Below are positions 23,349 to 35,400 of a stretch of DNA of 64,000 nt, piece by piece. The notes under the pieces are model-generated. The model saw only the letters and a list, made by a program, of their open reading frames with translations. It was not told the origin of the DNA and ran no database searches. The stretch is from assembly GCA_963971405.1 (NCBI GenBank), contig OZ020485.1:49473469-49537468 (forward strand), in the 5' to 3' direction. Position 1 is the stretch's first letter. Every line of letters begins with the position of its first letter. The translations under genes were made by a program, and so were the position numbers. Source of the stretch: Psococerastis gibbosa. Its lineage: Eukaryota; Arthropoda; Insecta; Psocodea; Psocidae.

Positions 23349-23466
23349 TTAATTAGGGTGTTTTAGGTTGGCACGGTCTTCAGTCAGGGAAAAAATCCCT
23401 TTGGGCTCTGGCCGATCAGGTGTAGGGAGATTCCGCAGACCCTGCTTTTCTTCTATGCTACCGACG
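23349..23466 (-). CDS. SNAPC1: Tentative SNAPC1 terminal exon
   Basis: The acceptor ACATTTATAG is followed by an open reading ending in NLKHPN and TAA at 23351-23349. The composition (Lys/Glu/Pro-rich tail) is protein-like. It needs a phase-2 predecessor, which the tentative exon at 23584-23662 supplies. No homology is claimed for this low-conservation tail. Confidence 0.4.
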
Positions 23467-26400
23467 CTATAAATGTAATAAAAAATACTTCATTATTTTC
23501 CCGACCTCAACATCAACACACAGAACAATCTTGTGTTCCAAACAATGACAACTATGAACTTATAAATATCAAACTATTTTTACTTTGACTGGATGCCATC
23601 ATAAATTGGTTGATTTGTCGTAAAAAAGTGTTCATCACCATTATCGTAGCTAATAATACAGGCTTTCAGTCAGACTTTATATCATTCCTCTGCGACCAAT
23701 ATTAACTGAGATATGAATTATATAAGGTTTCAATCGGCCATCTTCCAACTAAATAGTGGATCTAGCTGGTTAACGAACTCGATCAAGACATTTATATGAT
23801 CAATTTTTGTGCCAAGTCGAATATCGATATACATGCATACATAAATACATGTATGTATAAAACATTTTGAACGGAGGGCGGTTTTAGGCTCAGGGGGTGA
23901 AATGAAAAGTTGTGAAGAAATTTTCGGAAAGTCGAACATTGGTCGCCATCTCAATAGGTAGATGAATCTCCCCAAAAATTGACGGTTCGAACCAGAGTCT
24001 CCACCTTATAGGGGGAGGGGGGCACTGCAGAAATATTGTAGATGACAATAGCGGATTTAAAATTTAAAATCTGAACTAAAATATGTCTGAAGCCCTCTTA
24101 AATTCCCTATGATTTTAATGCAATTTTTTTTAATAGAAGTTTGCGAAATTCGCCGGTTTACAATAGAATTGAAGGCAAAAAAAATTAAGCACCGCCAAAT
24201 TTGCTGTTTAACATTCAGTACTTGAATCTTACTTAAGTACTTACCGTAAATTTCATTCTTCATATCAGTATAAAGCGTGTTAAGCGTCTCTAAATTCTTC
24301 AAAATGGGCGTGTCGACAAATTTTGTTTGGGTAGGTATTCTAGGTGCGGTTTCTTCTTCAGAACCCGGGAAATATTTTTTAAACCCTTCCTCAATGCCAG
24401 CCTAGAAACAAACCATGCAGTCATTTTATGTTTGCAATAGCCAATCAGAGCCCGGGACTAGGATGCCTTCCTCAACTTCCTCAAGACCTCTCCCTCTCCC
24501 TAAGGCGGGGTTTCCACCGACCTCTCATTGCAGAATGCACATACGTTGACGTGGTAGCAGATATCATTAATAAAGGAGGGTTTCCACCGACCTCTCATTG
24601 CAGAATGCAAATGACATTGACGGAAATTTTTGTTTTACTCTATGCCATAGTTAAAATTGTTCAATGATCATAGAGTAACATCACAAACAAACAAACTACA
24701 ATTAAAAATGACGTTATGGGATATGTTAAGTAGAAACATTTTAATAGATTTCTATAAAAAGAAAAATTCAAATTTCCGTCAATGTCATTTGCATTCTGCA
24801 ATGAGAGGTCGGTGGAAACCCCGCCTAAGTCTTGAATGTCTGCTACCACGTCAACGTATGTGCATTCTGCAATGAGAGGTCGGTGGAAACCCCGCCTAAG
24901 TCTTGAATGTCTGCTACCACGTCAACGTATGTGCATTCTGCAATGAGAGGTCGGTGGAAACCCCGCCTAAGGACAGTTAGGATCTTGAGAGGGTTCAGGA
25001 GCGGTAGGTCATTTACAAAATGCTGCTCTCCTCCACGCGTTTGCATAACAGTTAAGGAGGACGTGCTCGGGATCTTCCTATTCTTCCTTGCAATGTCTGA
25101 ATCCCATGCTCTTGACTCTCTGACGCCTATATACCTGAATCCCGTACTCTTGACTTTTTGACACCTATGTTTGCCAGATGTCCATTTTAATTGCAGTGAG
25201 AGGAATCCGGTGATAACTAGCATCGACTTCGATGGCCAGGTGGTAACGTTCTTGCACTTGTGCGAGTCTTTACACGCCATGCAATCGGAGACGTGTCGTA
25301 CTCATCACGGGTAATAACCTACAGAGGCGACTGAAAAGGTCAATCGGATACATTCATTAAATTGTTTGTATACGATTCATCTTTTTATAAAAAAAAAAAA
25401 ATCACATTAATACAATACATAATTAATACATCATGGACTTCTTTTCAATGAAAAAATATATATTTATTTCATACCGCTGATATACTACATACCTCTAAAG
25501 GGCTCGCGACGTAGGCAATGCAACCAGAGTCATGCAAGATTTTATATATTGCCTGGGTTTCAATATGGCCGGTTTTATACATATTGTCTAGTATGCAGCG
25601 TAATTCTTCGAATTCCGAATGATTCAGTCGTAGTTTCGAATACATGAACCTGTAATATACGTTTAGTTAACACTAGTTTGGACCACTATTATTGTTATTA
25701 TTGAAGGGATATTTATGGACGTAGTGTCCAACGACATCGGCTTTCGGGAATTATTGGTATTGTTTCCGAATGAATTTTTAGCCATTCACAAAGAGGTTCA
25801 CTCCTCGCTTTCAACCAACACCGACCAGTGGCGTAGTCGGAATTTTTTTTTGGGGGGTCCAGTTTTCATGCAACATCAATACATAAAGTTTGTCCGTTTA
25901 CGATAGGTTTTCGAATGGGGTGGTGTTTCATTTGGCGCTCTCCCCCCCTCCCCCCGTATTTTCGTGAAATATTTGAAAAATAGGAAAGCCGTCCTCATGG
26001 ACGTACGCATCTTCTAATTAGGGGCCTGATCTTAATTTCCCCACCCGAGGGGTCGGGGAAGATTTTTGAAAAAAAATAGGCCTGAAATTGTGGAGTTTTA
26101 CACATTTTGATGCATATACGTCTTGTAACCTATTCTAATAATGTTTAGGTTTTACAGCCGAAGAATAGTAGACCTACTGGAAGAATGGGGGGCCCGGGGG
26201 CTATTTTGAAAAAGAATAGGCCCAAAATAGTGGAATTTACGCAATTTAAAAGCAGTTATGCTCATATTTTACCATATTAAGAATATTACAGCTAACAAGG
26301 AGGGCCCGGGGCTACCATGGGGAATGTTTTTTAAAAGATAGGCCTGAAATAATAATAATAATAATAATTTTAATAATTATTAACAAAACTGTAAGAAGGG

Positions 26401-29400
26401 GGACCGGGGACTCCCCCGTGAATTTTTTGAATAACTATCAGAAAATTAACACCCCAAAATTTGTTATTTTATTGATTTATTTATTTATTATTAATTAACA
26501 AAGCAATTTATTAGGTTCATATAAGTTGTAGAAGACTACGTCATGCATCATATAACAGGAAATATTAAATTTTTTGTAATTTAGTTCTTTCATAAAAACC
26601 AGAAGGGACTAATCTGGGATTTTTGGAAAAACTACAAAACCGAAAAGTAAAAATACCCGACTATATGATGCACGAAGTAGTATTCTACAACTTACATGAG
26701 CCAAATTTCTAATAACTTGCTGAGTTAGTTTAACAAAATATTGAAACGTGGGTTTTAACGAATAATTTACCGTGAATTTTTGCACAGTGCTAGAGTTTGT
26801 TATCCATAAAGTTTTTGGGAAATCTCGATCGGAACAGTGCAGTGGTGTGCCCTCTGTCCCCATTTCTTTCCCTATAACCCCTAAGCATAGGCGAGTGATA
26901 AGTTTAATGTCAAAACCAGCTGATCGCCTACAATTCCAAACCTGCATTACCATTCATTCAGTGAAAGATGAAATCAGGGAAAAAAATAAATGTGCCTTTT
27001 TGGATGTGCCCATCTTGCCGTGCATCCTGGATCGAACTCAAAGAATTCGATTTTGGCAAGGGTTTCTTAGCTCTAAATCAGCAAGTAAAAAAGCTACAAT
27101 CTAAACTAGCTTCCATTATAGACAAGCTAGAAAGCAAAATCACTATATTACCGCATATCTTAAAGAAAGAACAGGTTGACATAGTCTGTCTCACTGAGCA
27201 TTGTCTACGGCCAGAGGCCAGAGGAGCTTGTCTCACTTGAAGGTTATAACTTAGCCTGCTCTTTCGTTAGGACAAACGAGAATTTGGGTGAACTTGGCCA
27301 TGGTGGTAGCTGTATCTATCTTAAACCGAATATAGCATTTAAAGCCTGTACAGACTTAATTAATTTATCAACTGAGCGCAAAGTAGAAATAACAGCGCTG
27401 GACCTCTTGGACAGCCTAATCACCATTGTTTGCCTATACAGGGTGCCCGAGTGTAACACTGATGACTTATACCTAGCTGTTGAGAGTATTTGTGATATTA
27501 TGACCAAGGAAAATAGGATGTGTCTCTTTTGTGGGGACTTTAATATGAATTTACTATCTTTAAACGTCAACGCTCGTGTAAGCGAATTTTCTAACATTTT
27601 CAAAAGTTATAACTTCTATCCAACAATCTTATCCCCCACCAGAATAAGCGCCAATTCCTCAACATGTATAGATAACTTTTACGTAAATATTGATAGCTCT
27701 TTTTTTAATTGTTCGTCATTTTCTGTTGGTTTCTCTGACCACGACGCTCAGAAGCTTACTATTACTGAACAAAACTTGTTACCCGGAAATTAGAAGGGTG
27801 TGGCTGATCCGCAGCCACCAAAGCACAACTTTAACAAGAACAACGTTGATAACTTCCTAGAGCTGTTGGGTTCTCGTCAGTGGGATGATCTACACCGTAG
27901 CACGGATGTAAATGAGAAATTTGAAATTATGAACTCAGCTATTTCATCTCTTGTAAAATTATACTTCTCCTTAACGGATAACAGGATGGGGAAAAAAAAT
28001 TCAGACCGCCTCCCAGATGAGATCAAAACCGAGTTCAATAAGCTGAGGGACCTGAAAATTCTCAGTAGATCATCCCCTGATCCCATGCTTAAAGCGAAGC
28101 ATAAATGCCTCCTTAAAACTGTAAGGGACAAAAGTAACTTGTGGAAAAGGGAGGATATCGAGCGTAAAATTTCAAAGTCTAAAAATGCCTCGAGAATGAC
28201 TTGGAACATAATAAATAAATTCAGAAACCCGTCTACACTGCCACGGGCTGTAAATCGCATCAGATTAGGGAGTAATATAATATCCGACCCAACAGCCATT
28301 GCAAACGAACTGAATAACTTCTTTTTGAGTAGTGTTTCAGACTTGGTTAGGCAATTGAGGGTAAATGGACCAATTGGCATGACCAACCAACCAACCATCG
28401 AACCCCCCATTGGTTCCACACTCGCTGTTCCTTGCTCCAGTCACTACAGATGAGCTTGAGCTCATAGTAAAGTCACTGAGGGGCTCTTCTGCGGCGGGGG
28501 CTGACGAGATTCCTGTGTGGCTGGCAAAGACGGCATGCCCAGCTATCATACCACCCCTGGCAGAATGCATTAGTGCTTCCCTGTCCAGTGGTGTCTTTCC
28601 TGACTGCTTCAAAAGGGCAATAGTTGTGCCTGTTTACAAAAAGGGTGAACGAGACCAGCTGAGTAGCTACCGTCCAATTAGCATTCTCCCATCACTATCC
28701 AAAATTTTAGAAAAGGTAGTAAATTCTAGACTGATGTCTTTTCTCGAAGATAACAATCTCTTATCCCCGTGTCAACACGGTTTTCGCAAAGGCAAGTCCA
28801 CAAACGACGCATGCATTGATCTTATTGACAAGATCCTGAAAATTTTAGACGATACAAATGTAGCACTTGGCATATTCTGTGCTTTTGACACATTGAATCA
28901 CGATAAGCTTCTACTCACCCTAGAAAGTATGGGAGTGAGAGGGGTAGCAAATGACTGGTTTCCTTTATGTCGAGACTGACATATTATAGACTGGGAGCGC
29001 CTGGTGAGAGATGACTTACCTGCTGTGAGAATAGCTAGGTCCGGTGCACCAGAACTTGTAGACCTGGACGAAGACGAGCATCCGTGTATTTCACAGGCAG
29101 GGCACAAACACACAGGCGCGGGACAAAAGATTTATAAGAATTTGTAAAGGAAATATAAAACGAGGTATTGCGGCAGCCGGTAACCTTTTGGTACTGACTT
29201 AATCTTGCCATTGCAAGTTTTTGACAGGTCTTGACTTGACATTCCCCAGCCAAAAAAAGGGGAGAGAAAGGTAGGCTGAAGAAAAAAAAAATAAAGAGAA
29301 AAAAAAACCGAAACCAATTACTTATTGGCAACGAAATGAAATATATACAATTGGTAGTAGCTTGATAGATGGCGAGACAGTTTATATATACTACCTAACG

Positions 29401-32400
29401 GATAAGAACTAAACTTAAAACTAAATTTTCATGTAGCACTAGCAATCTACCATGACGGGAATGAGTCGTAGCCTATTTACTGAGCGACGAATGGTACCAC
29501 CCGCGGTTCGAACGTCCGCGACTCGAGCCACCCCTTGTGATCCCCCGATCAAATTACTGACGACGCCTATGGGCCAGGAGGATGGAGTGGTCTGAATATC
29601 TGATATTAGGACCATTTGCCCTATTTGTAAGCTACTATCTCCCTTCGCCCATTTTTCACGAGCCATGCGTGACTGTAAGTATTCTCGTGACCATATTTTC
29701 CAGAATCTCTGGGTTAGCGCCCTCACCCTATCCCACCTACGATGGAGCGGCATGTCCAAGGGTAGGCTTTGTTCAGGTAGTGGGGAAAAATGGGATTGGA
29801 TGAGGAAGTGAGCCGGAGACAGGTATGCCACGGGATCAGTGGCGTCGACTGATAAGGGGAAGTAAGGTCGGGAATTCATTAATGCCTCGACCTTGGCAAA
29901 TACAGTGGCGTACTCTTCAAAAAACATAGTTTGTGCAGTTAACATGCCTTTGAGAATTCTCTTGGCAACGCCTATTTGGCGTTCCCATATGCCGCCTTTA
30001 TCTGGCGAATAGACCACATTGAAACGCCATTCTATTGAGCGAGTGGCGAGTGCTGACAAAATTGTGTCCTTGTTTTGGTCAAGGAAATTCGAAAATTCTT
30101 TGACGAGGCGAGCCCCTTTCTTGAAGTTGCTCGCTTGATCCGAGACACAACAGCTAGGTATGCCTCTTCTAGAGACCATACGGTCCCAGGCGGCCAAAAA
30201 GGATTCAGCGGATAGTGAACCCATGAATTCCAGGTGCACTGCACGAGTGCTAAGGCAAATCCAAAGCAGTAGGTACCCCTTCCCGGCCGCCTGAGATTGC
30301 CTAGTCTGGCATAAAGACAGTTTGATCGTAAATGGCCCAGCAGCATTGAATGCAACATGGCCACGGAATGCCATAGCTGGAGTGGTCCGAGAGGATGGAA
30401 GATCTCCCATTATAGGTTGGCTGATACGATTTGCGTTTATTTTGGCACAAATTACGCAATTTCGGGTTATTGACCTCATAGTGACTCTACCAGCTACGGG
30501 CCAGAATTTTTGTCTCATTAGAGCTAAACTTAGACTTGGGCCTGAGTGGCCCGATAACGCGTGATAATACTTTAAAATTAAATTCATAAATTCTGACTTG
30601 GCAAGTATAATAGGATGTTTAGCATCGAATTGCAAATTTGCTTGCTGTAAGCGACCACCCACCCTTAAGATATAGTCTTTATCTATAAACGGGGTCAGGG
30701 GCAGCAACTTTGAAGACACCTTTTGGCCTTTAATTATTGCTTTGATGTCATGGGGGAAATAAACATCTTGATGCCATTTGATGAGTTGGACAAGTGAATT
30801 ATTTAATTCAATCACCGATAATGGGCCAATTAAAGTATTATCAGGCTTGCGACAATTAAATGTGAATCTTTTTAGATAGGCGACTACTCTTTGCAATTTT
30901 GTGAATGATGAATATTTTTTAAAAATTGCATCTTCCTCCCCGGCTTTTGCTGAAACTAGAGTTACATTTGAGTTGGAAGACTGTAGATCAGGTAGGTCAA
31001 TTTAAACTAAATTCACCTTAGGCAGATGTGCCGGAAACTCCGACAATACGAGAAATTGCGGACCCTGAAACCATAAGGCATTTTTAATGATTTTCTCGGG
31101 TTCCGTACCACGAGAAACCAAATCGGCTGGATTTTCCACTGTTGCCACGTAGTGCCATGTGTAGGGCTTCGTTAACTCGTTGACCTGCCGCACCCTGTTA
31201 GACACAAAAACTTTTAGTTTCGACGGTTCAATTTTGAGCCAGTGCAGCGCAACTTGCGAGTCACTGAAAAAATAGACTGACGTTAATTTGATTGGAAAAT
31301 CCCCATTGTTAAACCATGTCCAGAGCTTTGAGGCAAGGAGCATTCCCGAAAGTTCTATTTGGGGAATAGACATTTTTGACTTTAGTGGAGCGACTTTACT
31401 TTTAGCAACTAACAGGTTGCTAGTTGTGGACCCAGTGGTTGGGTCACGTGACACTAGGTAGGCGCACGCGCCATAGGCCGATTGGCTACCATCACAAAAA
31501 ATTGCAAGATAATGTTGCAAATTAGAATCGACCACCCACCGAGGGATTTTGCACTTCGATAACATAGGTATGTTAGTGACTAATCTAGACCAAGCATCAT
31601 TTAGTTCTGGGGGTAGAGTTTCATCCCAAGACAGCTCTTTGCGCCACAGCTCTTGAATGAATAATTTCATTGCTAGAGTGACAGGGTTGACTAACCCCAA
31701 TGGGTCAAATAGCTGGCTACAATAGGAAAGGACAGTTCTTTTAGACACCGGGCCTTCAAATGGCTTAGATTTAAAGGACCACACATCCTGACGGGGGTGC
31801 CAGTACAGCCCTAAGACCTTGACTTGGTCGGCAAAGACGAGTTCATTTTCTCCATCACCACTGTGTGAAGATAACTCGGGCACATTCGAGTTACATTTGC
31901 AAAGGGGGAAGCATCCCGAGGCCAATAGAGCGGTAAGCTCATCACGTAAGAGCTTGGCCTGAGAGACAGTGGCGGCTCCAGCTAGGACATCATCCACGTA
32001 AAAGGACCTAAGTATGGCTTGGCGTGCCACTAGCTTCGGGTTGCCCCCAGCAACCGTCGGCTCGACCTCAGTTTCCATGGCAACCTGCTTTAAGCAACGA
32101 TTAGCTATAAAAGGACTACAGGCTAGACCAAACGGAAGGCGGGCCATAAGATACTCGACAGGACTGTTTTCTGAGTTCAGAAACATCATATGTAGTTTTT
32201 CTGAGTCCTCGGGGTGAATGGCTATGTTGGTGAACATTGCAGAGACGTCTGCCGTCAGTGCAACAGGATGGATTCTAAAGCCCAACAGAACATAACTTAA
32301 ATCTCTCTGCAGAGATGGGCCGACATATAGTGTGTCATTAAGTGAAATGCCATTAGAGCTCGACGAGCTCGCATTAAACACCATTCGCAATTTTTTCGAC

Positions 32401-35400
32401 TCTTTTTTAAATACACAGTGGTGGGGTATTACATACTGAGACCACACAAGACTTGGTACTAAATGACTTTTGGAAATGGAGTCGGCAAGTATAGACTTAT
32501 ACTGCTCGTAATCCGACAAATTACGCTTGAGTTTCTTTTCAAGCGAGTATAGACTAGCAAGTGCTGAGCGGCGGTTCGAACCTAGCTCAGGTGCGTCCGG
32601 TTTAAATGGTAAGCGGACCACAATTCGACCATCTGGGGCACGCGTGTGAGTTTGTAAAAAATGATTTTCTACAAACTCTTCCTCGACAGTGAGCTTTGAC
32701 GTAGAGGGTAGCACCTCTTCCAGCTCCCAAAACTTTTCAAGTGACTGCAGGAGCGTGGGGGGAGGGGGGGAGGTTAGCAGACAAACCTCCTGCCCCTGTG
32801 GACTATCGATATTTCCCATGACTATCGTACCAAATTTTGTTGGCAAAGTGTTAGGGTAAGACATGTGGGACCACTCACTGTCAAAAGTGGTGTCCAAAAT
32901 GTTCATAAAAACATTGGCATTTAGCAATAAATCAATTGGTGCAGGGTGTCCAAAATCAGGATCTGCAAGTTGTAAGGCTTTGAACTTGTCCACCACTTCT
33001 GACGGCAGCTCAGTTGTGGGCAAATTACTGGTAATGTGAGGTAAAACACTCGCATCGACTTTTATACTGTAGGTAGCATTAACACGTGAATGCAGGGTTA
33101 GACTAACCTCTCCTACTAATTTCGTGACCATGTCTGAAATACCACAAATGGACTGAGGGTCACCTGACTTTAAAGTTAGGCCTAAACGCTTTAAGGCACT
33201 AAGCGACATTAGATTTTTTTGACTACCTGTGTCCACCAACGCTCTTATAGTACGGGTCAAACCGCCAGCATCTACGACATAGGCTACTAAAGTCCCCAAG
33301 AGGACTTCAGACTGTTCTGACAGGGTTTTGACTTCCGGTTGAACTGACATAGTTCTAGGGTGATTATTATTGTTGGCCGATGCGCCAGCAATACCCTCCG
33401 GCTTTGACTTGTTAGGGTTGTCTTTATGTAAAGACGTGTGATGGTCCGCGGCTCCACATGTTCTACATTTGTATGTGGACGAACATTGTTTTAAAAAATG
33501 CCCTTTACCGAGGCATGAGGCACAAATGCCATTGTTATTAACCCACCCCAGGCGTTCAGTTATAGTGGCTGCATTATATGCCTCACATTTATAGATTTTG
33601 TGATCTTTAGAGTGACAGTATAGACAACTGTTAAAAGTGGCTTTATTAGACACACGCACTTTAAAGGCCTTCGGCTTGTACTCAGGTTTAGTATTATTAG
33701 TTTTATTTATTCCTTTGTTGACAGACACACTTTCTTCCTGTTTATGCTCACTTTTCAAAATATGTAACATTTGAGATTGTTTGCTCACAAAATCCATAAG
33801 AGATTTGTGGGTAGGTAAGGTGCCGGCAGCTAGGCTCTGCTCAAAAAGGCGACGCGTGAGTGTTTCCAGGTTCCGGTCGCACAACTCTTGTAAAATAAAA
33901 TCTCCCAAATCATTAATCTGCAAATTTTTTAAGCTTTTTACGTGGTGGTTGTGAACCGATAAATAGTGTTTTAGGTCATCCCCCGTGGCCTTCTTGAGGG
34001 GGGTGAACGAAAGTATGTCTGTGACATGTATTGAAGCGAGAGCTCTCGGAGAAGCATACATTGCCTTGAGCGCATCCCAAGCATCTTTGTACCCTTGTGA
34101 ATCAAGGGCAAACTCTGACACGAGTGTAAGAGACTCTCCCCGCAGCAGCGAGTGCAGATAGTAGGCTTTAGCACTATCGGAAAGTGACTGATTAGACCCA
34201 TAAACACATTCGAACAATTTTTCGAATTTTGGAAATTCTCGAATAGAATTTTCAAATGGAGGGATTACAATGCTTGGCAATTTAACCCCTATATTGACCT
34301 TAGTAGCAGGATCGCCTGGAGTTGTTCCTTTAGGTCGACTCTGCATGTCTAGAACGTCGGTGTAAGTGGCCTCGATTACATCAAAAAGTTGTAAAAAAGC
34401 TTGATGGGGTTTGCTCGTGTCGACCCTGTCTTTGCTGTCAACCCTTACATTGGCTTCCAGGATTTGAACTTTCAGTTCATCAGCAGACTTTAAAACAGCC
34501 TGAGCCGTTTGGTATTTAGCTTGAATTAAACTAAATTTAGATCGTGAAATAGAAGTTATTTTGTCCCTAATAGACGTAAGTTCGGCAAACTTGTCTTCCC
34601 GAAGTTCTCTCAGAACTTCTAATTGGGCCAACGCTTCATCATCAGTCAAATCTTCCTTTGACATGATGAAAGACAAAAAGAAAGTAAAAAACCAAAAAAG
34701 AAGGTTTAGATAAGAGACAGGTAAGGTGAGGATGACGGGAAAAGGAAGACGCTACAATGGGACAGTGTACAACCACTCCCAATATAAGAAAACTAGGCTC
34801 TTATAGGCTTGCCTCGTACAACGTGGTCTCTTAGCCTAGATGACCCAACAAGGACTGACTAATGCATTGAATGCGACTGAGACCTATTGCAATTACATAG
34901 GCAAGAGCATCTTCTAAGGCTGTGCTACAAGTACGTATTCCTATGCTAACCTGCCATCTACAAGCTGTACCAATGAATTTAAAAATTGTAAACGGTTTTA
35001 ATTGCCGATTTTAATGATAATCTTAACAAATTATAATATGTAATAAAGTAAGGGAACACAACAGTGTCAACCTACAATGACAAGAGTAACTCAAATTGAA
35101 TTAAATATCAAAAAACTTTTTTTTTTTTTTTTTTTTGACGTGAAAAAATGTAAGATTAATGGAAAATTAGATTAATTAAAATAATTACTTTTGGCTCTGA
35201 CTCCGTTCGAAGGACCTTTATGTCGAGACTGACATATTATAGACTGGGAGCGCCTGGTGAGAGATGACTTACCTGCTGTGAGAATAGCTAGGTCCGGTGC
35301 ACCAGAACTTGTAGACCTGGACGAAGACGAGCATCCGTGTATTTCACAGGCAGGGCACAAACACACAGGCGCGGGACAAAAGATTTATAAGAATTTGTAA

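Noticed and set aside
24843..25280. 145-residue minus-strand ORF
   Set aside because: Its second half is the 71-bp tandem arm of the foldback element; no homology and no splice link to SNAPC1.
27877..28419. 180-residue minus-strand ORF
   Set aside because: Antisense shadow of the non-LTR reverse transcriptase frame.
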